In this document: one piece after another, positions 1 to 6,100 of the stretch
Numbering within the stretch: the first letter of the stretch is position 1
Layout of the letters: every line of letters starts with the position of its first letter
From: an uncultured Propioniciclava sp.
GTDB taxonomy: Bacteria > Actinomycetota > Actinomycetes > Propionibacteriales > Propionibacteriaceae
NCBI GenBank assembly: GCA_937872005.1
Contig: CALMPQ010000460.1
Location: 1-8,290 of the forward strand
Length of the DNA stretch: 8,290 nucleotides
Direction: 5' to 3'
Translations under genes and position numbers: made by a program
Notes under the pieces: generated by a model
Seen by the model: only the letters and a program-made list of their open reading frames with translations
What the model was told of the DNA's origin: nothing
Database searches by the model: none

Positions 1-16
1 TGGAGGTTGGCAACTC

Positions 17-33
17 CCTGCGGGGGCCGCAGG
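17..33. repeat. Perfect 7-bp inverted repeat with 3-nt loop upstream of dmsA remnant
   Basis: The arms CCTGCGG and CCGCAGG flank a GGG loop, giving a strong short GC hairpin in RNA or a dyad in DNA. It lies just upstream of a possible -10 box (41-46) and about 50 nt before the dmsA start. It could be the terminator of a gene to the left of the window (a TTT follows at 39-41, but there is no real T-tract) or an operator. The sequence does not decide between these. The symmetry is read directly; the function is inference. Confidence 0.4.
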
Positions 34-40
34 ACGGCTT

Positions 41-46
41 TACGAT
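41..46 (+). promoter_or_regulatory. Possible -10 element (TACGAT) for the dms locus
   Basis: TACGAT fits the TAnnnT pattern of housekeeping actinobacterial -10 boxes and lies 39 nt before the dmsA start codon. No good -35 hexamer is found at 16-18 nt spacing (the hexamer at 18-23 is CTGCGG). A weak 5-bp dyad (TTCGG/CCGAA, 49-63) falls where the transcript would begin. I see no convincing FNR-type site. This is a weak call resting on one hexamer. Confidence 0.25.
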
Positions 47-85
47 GATTCGGAGTACCCGAAGATCACCCCTCGGAGGCACCGC

Positions 86-1463
86 ATGTCGCTCGTAGAC
101 ACCCAGATCAGCCATCGCCGTTGGCTCCAGTGGTCGGGTGCCGTCGCGGGCACCGGCGTGCTGGTCGGCACCAGCGCCTGTGCCAGCCCGCCCACGCCCG
201 ACACCCCCTTGCAGGTGGCCGAGGGCATGGCCGACGCCGACGCGACGGTGTGGAGCGCCTGCATGGTCAACTGCGGCGCCCGATTCCCCTTGCGCCTGCA
301 GGTGAACGACGGCGTGTTCGTCCGCACCCTGCCCGACAACACGGGCGACGACACGATCGGCAACCACCGCATCCCCGCCTGTCCGCGCGGACGATCGATC
401 CGACACCGCGTCTACAACCCCGCCCGGCTGGCCAAGCCGCTGAAGCGGCGCCCGGGAACGGCGCGCGGGGCGGGGCAGTGGGACGAGATCTCCTGGGACC
501 AAGCCCTCGACGAGATCGCCGAGAAGTACCGCGAAGTGCGAGTTGATCGTCGTGATCGACACCCTGATGACGTCGTCGGCGCAGTGGGCCGACTACGTGC
601 TGCCCGGCACCTCCAACGTCGAGGAGAGCGACGTCGTCGGGCAGGGCTTGGCCGCCAACATGGGCTACACGATCGTGACCAGCAAGGTGATCGAGCCGGT
701 CTTCGAGTCGCGCGGCATCTACGACATCATGGCCGCCCTGGCCGACCGCATGGGCGTCGGGCAGCAGTTCACCGAGGGCAAGACCCAGGACGACTGGGTG
801 CGCGAGACCATCGAGGCCTCGCGGGCCAACAACCCCGACATGCCCGCCTTCGACGAGCTCAAGAAGATGGGCGTATGGAAGAAGGCCAACCCCACGCGGG
901 TCGCGCTCAAGGACTTCCGGGCCGACCCCGAGGCCAACCCGCTCGGCACGGCGTCCGGCAAGATCTAGCTGTACTCCGCCGAGGTCGAACGCAAGAAGGC
1001 GACCTGGACGCTGCCCGAGGGCGACGTCATCACCACCGTCGGCGAACACATCAACACCTGGGAGGACGCCGAGGCGGCCCGCAAGGACACCCGGTACCCG
1101 CTGCAGATGATCGGCTACCACTTCAAGGGCCGCACGCACAGCTCGTACGGCAACGTGGAGTGGCTCAAGGAGGCCCACATCCAGGTCGTCTGGGTGAACC
1201 CCAAGGACGCCGCGGCTCGCGGCATCGCCAACGACGACACGATCCACGTGTTCAATGACCGGGGCCGGGTGCGGATCCAGGCCAAGGTGACCCCGCGCAT
1301 CCGCCCGGGTGTGATCTCGATTCCCGAGGGGGCGTGGTACGCCCCCGATGCCGACGGCACCGACACCGGCGGCTGCCCCAACACGCTGACCAAGTACCGA
1401 CCGTCAGCGTTGGCGAAGACCAACCCGCAGTACACCAACCTCGTCCAGATCGAGAAGGCATAG
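86..1463 (+). pseudogene. dmsA: dmsA-like molybdopterin oxidoreductase catalytic subunit, pseudogene with internal deletion, nonsense codon and lost Fe-S cysteine
   Basis: This is a remnant of the catalytic subunit of a Tat-exported DMSO/S-oxide/N-oxide reductase (Mo-bisMGD, DmsA family). The start at 86 has GGAGG at 75-79, six bases upstream. Residues 9-30 form a Tat signal (SHRRWLQW, then a hydrophobic stretch). The Mo/4Fe-4S domain follows, with Cys59, Cys63 and Cys99 (ACPRGRS), but Phe67 stands where DmsA proteins carry the next cluster cysteine. The family sequence runs to about codon 149, then jumps near 530-540 to KCELIVVIDTLMTS in another frame, a motif that belongs some 330-360 residues further on. 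The second part covers 534-1463 and includes the molybdopterin-dinucleotide-binding domain, ending NLVQIEKA as in DmsA. It carries an in-frame TAG at 966-968. About 460 codons remain against roughly 800 in the family, and the central Mo-cofactor domain is gone. Family identification is firm. That it is non-functional follows from three independent lesions, provided the assembly is right. Confidence 0.9.
528..541 (+). other. Deletion junction inside dmsA
   Basis: Up to about 530 the reading frame that starts at 86 gives recognisable DmsA sequence (WDQALDEIAEKYRE). From 534 a different frame gives KCELIVVIDTLMTS, which in intact DmsA lies hundreds of residues downstream. The missing piece is about 1.0-1.1 kb by comparison with the family length and is not a multiple of three. 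The exact breakpoint cannot be placed to the base without an intact relative. No transposon end or target duplication is visible. Confidence 0.8.
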
Positions 1464-1473
1464 GGAGGCGACC

Positions 1474-1799
1474 ATGGCCCAGAAGCTGGGGTTCTACTTC
1501 GACCAGACGCTGTGCAACGGCTGCAAGGCCTGCCAGATCGCCTGCAAGGACAAGCACGACAACCCGATCGGCGTGAACTGGCGCCGGGTCGTGGAGTACA
1601 CCGGCGGCGACTGGCGCGACGACGGCGAGACCCAGACCCACAACGTGTTCTCGTACTACACCTCGATCTCGTGCAACCACTGCGAGGACGCCATCTGCAT
1701 GCGCGTCTGCCCCACGACCGCCATGTCGCGGCACGACGACGGCACGGTGTACGTCGACGAGAACAAGTGCGTCGGCTGCCGCTACTGCGAGTGGGCGTC
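1474..1799 (+). pseudogene. dmsB: dmsB-like four-cluster ferredoxin subunit, 5' half only
   Basis: This is the 5' part of the electron-transfer subunit that would carry electrons from a DmsC-type membrane anchor to DmsA. It starts 10 nt after the dmsA stop, with GGGAGG at 1463-1468. Residues 1-108 are typical DmsB: the first cluster motif Cys14-x2-Cys17-x2-Cys20-x3-Cys24, the second Cys67-x2-Cys70-x4-Cys75-x3-Cys79, and the third Cys99-x2-Cys102-x2-Cys105. The match ends at CEWA (residues 105-108), where the family continues with Cys-Pro-Tyr-Gly. Here a Ser codon follows and the frame then runs through foreign sequence to a stop at 2056-2058, giving a 194-residue chimera. The last cysteine of cluster three, all of cluster four and the C-terminal tail are absent; intact DmsB is about 200 residues. 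The product should not assemble a working electron chain. The neighbouring dmsC has been lost in the same event. Confidence 0.9.
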
Positions 1800-1803
1800 G
1801 TCC
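1795..1803 (+). other. Deletion junction joining dmsB to a downstream 4Fe-4S protein gene
   Basis: DmsB coding sequence in one frame stops matching after the Ala codon at 1795-1797. From about 1800 a second frame gives coherent protein sequence to a stop at 2580-2582. The deletion must have removed the end of dmsB, the expected dmsC membrane-anchor gene (about 0.8-0.9 kb in the family) and the start of the partner gene. The minimum size cannot be read from this window. No insertion-sequence end or long direct repeat is seen at the join. Confidence 0.75.
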
Positions 1804-2582
1804 CCAGCGCTGAGGGGGCGGTGGTGGTCCGCCTCACCGGCTGTCTCGGCGCCGCGCCACTGGCGTTGCCCTACGAACTGCTGGGCCTCGGCGTCGCCGC
1901 CGTCGAGCTGCGCCTCGACGCCTGCTCCGACCCGGACGCCGACCGGTGGGCTGGTCTGGTGGCCGCCTTCGCTCCCGATCGCGTGGCGCTGCGGACGGAG
2001 CCTCCCGAGTCGGACCCCGAGGTGGAGCCCGTCCCCGCCGACCGGATGCCGCGCCTGACCCGGCGGGGGCTGCTCGGCATGTTCACCCAACCCAGCGTCG
2101 ACGAGCCGCCGACCCCGGAGGGCACCGACCACCAGCGGCTGCGCCGTGCGCTCACGTCGGCCAGCGTCGATGACGAGGCGGCAGCGCGTCCCGGCCCGGG
2201 ATGGGTGCTCGAGGCACCGGAATGCGAGTTCGACGCCGTCTGTGCCCAGTCCTGCCCCGAGGACGCCCTGGCCGTCGAGCGCCGCGGCGGCCGCTCGACC
2301 CTGCTGCTCGACCCCGGGGCCTGCACGGGGTGTGGCCTGTGCCTGCGGGTCTGCCCGACCGAGGCGCTGCGCGTGGTCGGCCCGAACACCTGGGCCAGCC
2401 TGGTGGCCGATGACCGCATCGAGGTCGCCTCTGGCACCACCCGCACGTGCGCGCGGTGCCAGGTGCCGTTCCGGGCCCGCCGGGCGCAGGACCTGTGCCC
2501 GACCTGCGCCTTCCGGCGCGCCAATCCCTTCGCCAGCGCGCTGCCCGATGAGGTGCGTGAGCGGCGTCGTTTCGGCGGCTGA
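1800..2582 (+). pseudogene. 4Fe-4S ferredoxin-type accessory protein, 5'-truncated remnant
   Basis: About 260 codons of an iron-sulfur protein survive without a recognisable start. They open with a GAVVVRLTGCLG segment, which resembles the middle of multidomain 4Fe-4S proteins where an N-terminal ferredoxin domain precedes a CLGA-type region. A basic RRGLLGMF motif lies near 2060-2085. A cysteine cluster follows at 2223-2255 (C-x5-C-x3-CP, one cysteine fewer than a full ferredoxin site), then a complete C-x2-C-x2-C-x3-CP site at 2322-2354. Two CxxC pairs at 2448-2459 and 2496-2507 look like a zinc ribbon or rubredoxin-like knuckle. Its place after dmsAB suggests a maturation or electron-transfer helper of the reductase; this is inference, and I do not know a gene name. 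The reading frame is clean to its stop, so only the 5' end is lost. GTG codons near 1818 could in theory start a shorter product, but no convincing ribosome site precedes them. Confidence 0.65.
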
Positions 2583-2604
2583 ACCTCAGCCCTGCGCAGC
2601 CGCC
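2574..2604. terminator. Possible bidirectional hairpin across the convergent gene ends
   Basis: Two nested inverted repeats cover both stop codons. The outer one pairs GGCGGCTG (2574-2581) with CAGCCGCC (2597-2604), 8 bp perfect with a 15-nt loop. The inner one pairs GGCTGA (2577-2582) with TCAGCC (2586-2591), 6 bp perfect with a 3-nt loop, and contains the TGA of each gene. They share bases and so are mutually exclusive. Neither strand has a T-tract after the stem, so classical intrinsic termination is doubtful. The call as terminator rests on position and symmetry only. Confidence 0.35.
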
Positions 2605-2840
2605 TCCGCGGCGTCCCGGATCGCCTGCCGGGCCGGCGACGGGCGGACGCCGGAGCCCTCGGCGAGGCCCAGCAGGTGGGCGGCGACGGGCGCCATCGGC
2701 CGGGTGTAGACGGTCGCGACCTCGCCGGTGATGCGGTGCAGCCAGCGCACGTCGACCATCTCGGGATCGACGCCCACGGCAGCGCAGACGTGGTCGATCC
2801 ACGGCTGCCAGCGGGCCTGGTCGATGGGTGCGCGGCTCAT
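2586..2840 (-). CDS. Small DUF6457-like protein, last gene of the nar operon
   Basis: An 84-residue acidic protein with no signal peptide or membrane segment. The core EVATVYTRPMAPVAAHLLG (about residues 41-59) matches my memory of DUF6457, a short actinobacterial domain with a pattern like DVAHGVARPAAPLTTFLLGLA, found alone or fused to the MobA-type molybdenum-cofactor guanylyltransferase. The N-terminal Trp and the 'GVD' turn near residues 23-25 also fit. It starts 14 nt after the narI stop. TAGGTAGG, overlapping that stop, is the only weak ribosome-site candidate, so translation may be partly coupled to narI. Position behind narGHJI, together with the domain's link to MobA, suggests a role in molybdenum-cofactor supply or insertion, but no biochemical function is known to me. 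It has no visible lesions. Its 3' end is 3 bp from the end of the opposing iron-sulfur gene. Confidence 0.7.
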   Translation of the reverse strand: MSRAPIDQARWQPWIDHVCAAVGVDPEMVDVRWLHRITGEVATVYTRPMAPVAAHLLGLAEGSGVRPSPARQAIRDAAEAAAQG

Positions 2841-2854
2841 GCGCACCAACCTAC

Positions 2855-3592
2855 CTACTTGCGGGCGGTCGGGCTGGTCCATGTTCCCTGCGGGGCGCGC
2901 GACGGGGTCGGACGCTGGCCGGTGTCGCCCTTGGTGCGGTACACCACGTAGGGGCGGCCCAGGTACTGGATCGGCGCCGAGAACACGTGCACCAGCCGGG
3001 TGAACGGCCAGATCAGGATCAGCACGAACGCGAGCACGGCGTGCGCCTGGAACTGGAACGGCGCGGTCGCCATCAGGTCGACGTTCGGCGAGAACGCGAA
3101 GATCGAGCGGAACCACGGCGAGACCGTCTCGCGGTAGTTGTGGTGGTGGTCGATGGTCGTGCTGATCGTGTTCCACATGCCGAAGAGGATCGTCAGGCCG
3201 AGCACCAGGTACATGGCCTTGTCGTTGACCGTCGTCGCGTTGAACACGGTCTTCACCGTGCGCCGGCGGAACACCAGGATCGCGAAGCCCACGCAGATCA
3301 TCGCGCCCGACACCAGGCCGCCCACGACGGCGACCAGGTGGTAGGCGTCCTGGCTGATGCCGAGGGCGTCCGTCCAGCCCTTCGGGATCACCAGGCCCAT
3401 CACGTGGCCGAGCACCGCGAACAGGATGCCGTAGTGGAATAGCGGCGACCCGATCCGCAGCAGCTTGCTCTCGTAGAGCTGTGAGCTGCGGGTGGTCCAG
3501 CCGAACTTGTCGTACTTGTACCGCCAGATCATCCCGACGACGAACACCGCCATCGCCAGGTACGGGAAGACGGCGAACAGGAAGGTGCTCAT
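2855..3592 (-). CDS. narI: Respiratory nitrate reductase gamma subunit (cytochrome b), NarI
   Basis: The 245-residue membrane anchor of nitrate reductase A type enzymes. It oxidises quinol at the membrane and passes electrons through two b haems to NarH. Five hydrophobic segments are visible, the first at residues 4-23 after a short MSTF start. The haem ligands are recognisable by spacing: His53 and His63 (10 apart) and His184 and His202 (18 apart), the same spacing as His56/66 and His187/205 of E. coli NarI. The motif ESKLLRIGSPLFHYG is typical. The ATG overlaps the narJ stop as ATGA, and AGGAG lies 7 nt upstream (3600-3604), so start choice is secure even though the frame stays open further upstream. 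It has a polar Pro/Thr/Arg-rich tail of about 25 residues after the last helix, slightly longer than the E. coli protein (225). No defects seen. Confidence 0.97.
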   Translation of the reverse strand: MSTFLFAVFPYLAMAVFVVGMIWRYKYDKFGWTTRSSQLYESKLLRIGSPLFHYGILFAVLGHVMGLVIPKGWTDALGISQDAYHLVAVVGGLVSGAMICVGFAILVFRRRTVKTVFNATTVNDKAMYLVLGLTILFGMWNTISTTIDHHHNYRETVSPWFRSIFAFSPNVDLMATAPFQFQAHAVLAFVLILIWPFTRLVHVFSAPIQYLGRPYVVYRTKGDTGQRPTPSRAPQGTWTSPTARK

Positions 3593-4356
3593 CGGGGGGC
3601 TCCTGTCAGGTCGAGGGAGAGGTCGAGGTCGTCGTCGGCGGGGTGCGGGTTGAGGCGCGGGTCGAGGGCGTAGCCGGCGAGGCCGACCTCCTCGTTCGGC
3701 GGGCCCTCGGCGAGCAGCCGGGCCACCGCCTCGGCCTGCGTGCCGTCCAGCGGCGGCAGCGTGGCACGCAGGGCGGTCACGGCGTCCGCCCACGGGGAGT
3801 TCTTGGCGTCCAGACCGAGCTGCAGCAGCTCGATGCCCGTGCGGTGGTCGTTCAGCAGCTTCCACGCCACGTCGAGCGACCCGGTCGCGCCGAACTCGAG
3901 CACCACCGAGAGGTGGTCGGGCAGCTCGTCCTCGCTGATCTCCAAGCCCGCGCGGCGGTACGCCTGCTTGAACTGCACCAGCGCGATGCCCCGCTTGCGG
4001 GTGTCACCGTGGGCGTAGTACGTCAGGTGCAGCGCGCACTTGCGCGTGGTGTCGAAGGTGTCGACGTACGCCGTGCACTCCTTCGCCGCGTCCGCGTCGG
4101 CCAGGTGCTGGGTGAGGTGCAGCAGGGGGACGCCCACGGCGTCCGGCAGCCGCATGGCGGCCTCACCGATGGCCGGGAGCAGTTCGCGCAGGCGCTCGTC
4201 GGGGTAGCCCAGCAGCAGCGACGTGAGCTGCCACGCCATCCGCAGCTGGGCTTCGGGCAGCTCGGGTGCCGGGTGCCTTCGCCGGGGGGACGCCATCGGC
4301 TCGGCCCGCTGCCCGCCCACCAGGCGACCGAGCCACTCGGCAGCCTTGGGGGTCAC
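3589..4356 (-). CDS. narJ: Nitrate reductase molybdenum-cofactor assembly chaperone, NarJ
   Basis: A 255-residue soluble chaperone of the TorD/NarJ family. It is not part of the final enzyme; it binds apo-NarG and allows cofactor insertion and docking of NarGH to NarI. Family marks are MAWQLTSLLLGYPDERL near the N-terminus, then YVDTFDTTRKCALHLTYYAHGDTRKRGIAL and ELPDHLSVVLEF in the middle, and a C-terminal SPWADAVTALRATLPPL. The chosen start is GTG at 4356, which overlaps the narH stop (GTGA) and has AGGAGGA at 4363-4369, six bases upstream. Met codons further in (MASP, MAWQ) are possible but lack this support. The first 35 or so residues, rich in Pro and Arg, are not conserved. It overlaps narI by 4 nt, implying coupled translation. 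Confidence 0.95.
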   Translation of the reverse strand: MTPKAAEWLGRLVGGQRAEPMASPRRRHPAPELPEAQLRMAWQLTSLLLGYPDERLRELLPAIGEAAMRLPDAVGVPLLHLTQHLADADAAKECTAYVDTFDTTRKCALHLTYYAHGDTRKRGIALVQFKQAYRRAGLEISEDELPDHLSVVLEFGATGSLDVAWKLLNDHRTGIELLQLGLDAKNSPWADAVTALRATLPPLDGTQAEAVARLLAEGPPNEEVGLAGYALDPRLNPHPADDDLDLSLDLTGAPR

Positions 4357-6071
4357 TGCGGGTCCTCCTGTGCCCTCATGCCCTTGAGGGGGGCCTCGGC
4401 CTGCGGGTCGACGGGGAGGTCGGGCCCGGCGCCGGGGATGCCGTGCGGGTGGCGCTCCTCGGTGGTGTCGCGGCCGGGGACGCCGTGGCCGTCCCAGTCG
4501 AGGTAACTCACCGAGCCGGGCACCTGGCGCATGTCGTCGGCCTGCATGCGGGCCTTCGTCTCGCGCAGGGTCTGGATCGCGACGGGCACCGGCCCGCCCG
4601 AACCGCCGCCGAACACCCCCGGGCTGCCCTCGCCGACGGGGCAGTCGGTCGCGAGCTCCTCGAGCGCGTGCGCCTGCTCGGCGTGCGCGGTCGGGATCAC
4701 GTAGCGCTCGTCGTACTTGGCGATGGCGAGCAGCCGGAACATCTCCTTGACCTCGGCGCCGGTCATGCCGACGGCCCGGGCGATCTCCTCGCGCGGTTCG
4801 CGCTCGAGGTTGATGTCGCGCATGTAGGAGCGCATCGCTGCCAGCTTGTCGAGCACGTTGCGGACCGGCTCGACGTCACCGGCCGTGAACAGGTTGGCCA
4901 GGTACTCCAGCGGGATGCGCAGGGCGTCGATGGCGCCGAACAGGTTGCCGGCGTCCTCGGCGTCGTGGCCGGTCTCGCGCACGGCGTCCACGATGGGCGA
5001 CAGGGGCGGGATGTACCAGACCATCGGCATCGTGCGGTACTCGGGGTGCAGCGGCAACGCGACCTTGAAGTCGTTGATCAGGCGCAGCACCGGCGACTTC
5101 CTGGCGGCGTCGATCCAGTCCAGGGGGATGCCCTGGCGCTCGGCCTCGCGCGCGATCGCCGGGTCGCGCGGGTCGAGGAACACGCCGCGCTGCGCCTCGT
5201 ACAGGGCTTGCTCGTCCTTGACCGAGGCGGCCGCGGTGACGGCGTCCGCGTCGTAGAGCATCAGGCCGATGTAGCGCAGGCGGCCCACACACGTCTCGGA
5301 GCACACGGTCGGGATGCCGACCTCGATGCGCGGGTAGCAGAAGGTGCACTTCTCGGCCTTGCCGGTCGAGTGGTTGAAGTAGATCTTCTTGTACGGGCAC
5401 CCCGAGATGCACATGCGCCAGCCGCGGCAGCGGTTCTGGTCGACCAGCACGATGCCGTCCTCGGCGCGCTTGTAGATCGCGCCCGAGGGACAGGACGCCG
5501 CGCACGTCGGGTTGAGGCAGTGCTCGCAGATGCGCGGCAGGTAGAACATGAACGACTTGTCGAACTCGAAGGTGACCTTCTCCTCAATGCCCTTCAGCAT
5601 CGGGTCGTCGTGGCCGGTCTTGTAGGTGCCGCCCAGGTCGTCGTCCCAGTTCGCGCCCCACTGCGGGTTCATCGGACGCCCATCGAGCAGCGAGTGGGGC
5701 CTGGCCACGGGGAAGGTCTTGCCCGCGGGGGCGTTGAGGAGGTTCTCGTAGTCGTAGGTCCAGGGCTCGTAGTAGTCCTCGATCTCGGGGAGCTTGGGGT
5801 TGTTGAAGATCGTGGCGAGCTTCTGCAGGCGGCCGCCGCCCTTGAGCTTGAGGCGGCCGTTGCGGCCGAGCTCCCAGCCGCCCTTCCAGGTGTCCTGGTC
5901 CTCATAGCGGCGTGGGTAGCCGAGTCCGGGGCGGGTCTCGACGTTGTTGAACCACACGTATTCGAGGCCGGTGCGATTGGTCCACGCCTGCTTGCAGGTC
6001 ACCGAGCAGGTGTGGCACCCGATGCACTTGTCGAGGTTCATCACCATCGCCATCTGGGCCATGATGCGCAT
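4353..6071 (-). CDS. narH: Respiratory nitrate reductase beta subunit (iron-sulfur), NarH
   Basis: A 572-residue cytoplasmic-face electron-transfer subunit that links the NarI haems to NarG through three [4Fe-4S] and one [3Fe-4S] clusters. All four motifs are intact: Cys16-x2-Cys19-x2-Cys22-x3-Cys26; Cys182-x2-Cys185-x4-Cys190-x3-Cys194; Cys215, Trp218, Cys221, Cys225; and Cys242-x2-Cys245, Cys257, Cys261. Trp218 in place of a cysteine is the known signature of the [3Fe-4S] site in NarH (Trp220 in E. coli). The ATG at 6071 gives MRIMAQMAMVMNLDKC, aligned with E. coli NarH, and AAGGAGA lies 5 nt upstream (6077-6083). The last 100 or so residues form a Gly/Pro-rich tail with little predicted fold, making it longer than E. 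coli NarH (512). From memory, such tails are common in Gram-positive NarH. narG ends 29 nt upstream; narJ overlaps the stop by 4 nt. Confidence 0.97.
   Translation of the reverse strand: MRIMAQMAMVMNLDKCIGCHTCSVTCKQAWTNRTGLEYVWFNNVETRPGLGYPRRYEDQDTWKGGWELGRNGRLKLKGGGRLQKLATIFNNPKLPEIEDYYEPWTYDYENLLNAPAGKTFPVARPHSLLDGRPMNPQWGANWDDDLGGTYKTGHDDPMLKGIEEKVTFEFDKSFMFYLPRICEHCLNPTCAASCPSGAIYKRAEDGIVLVDQNRCRGWRMCISGCPYKKIYFNHSTGKAEKCTFCYPRIEVGIPTVCSETCVGRLRYIGLMLYDADAVTAAASVKDEQALYEAQRGVFLDPRDPAIAREAERQGIPLDWIDAARKSPVLRLINDFKVALPLHPEYRTMPMVWYIPPLSPIVDAVRETGHDAEDAGNLFGAIDALRIPLEYLANLFTAGDVEPVRNVLDKLAAMRSYMRDINLEREPREEIARAVGMTGAEVKEMFRLLAIAKYDERYVIPTAHAEQAHALEELATDCPVGEGSPGVFGGGSGGPVPVAIQTLRETKARMQADDMRQVPGSVSYLDWDGHGVPGRDTTEERHPHGIPGAGPDLPVDPQAEAPLKGMRAQEDPQ
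4363..4369 (-). promoter_or_regulatory. Ribosome binding site deciding the GTG start of narJ
   Basis: AGGAGGA on the minus strand, inside the last codons of narH and six bases before the GTG at 4356. It fixes narJ to a start that overlaps the narH stop, in preference to the internal Met codons. Confidence 0.7.
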
Positions 6072-6100
6072 GTTGTTCTCCTTGGCTCTCAGGTGGGTGG

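Noticed and set aside
2..85. The dmsA frame is open to the left edge, so the protein could start further upstream
   Set aside because: There is no ATG, GTG or TTG in that frame between 2 and 85, while GGAGG at 75-79 is well placed for the ATG at 86, directly before a Tat signal.
966..968. Stop codon recoding (a modified amino acid at TAG) in dmsA
   Set aside because: The family has an ordinary Glu here, not a metal ligand, and the gene is already broken by a frameshifting deletion. A nonsense mutation is the simpler reading.
538..1792. The heptamer TGCGAGT at both deletion joins (538-544 and 1786-1792), as a possible recombination repeat
   Set aside because: It also occurs at 2223-2229 away from any join and simply encodes Cys-Glu in cysteine-rich proteins. 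The repeat is too short and common to support a mechanism.
1512..1800. The iron-sulfur remnant extended upstream as one 356-codon protein
   Set aside because: The upstream part of that frame lies out of frame over real dmsB and has an Arg-rich composition with no motif. Coherent sequence begins only at about 1800.
3592..3865. An N-terminally extended NarI (the frame stays open about 90 codons upstream of the ATG)
   Set aside because: The extension is antisense-like noise over narJ, and the ATGA overlap with AGGAG upstream fits the normal NarI start.
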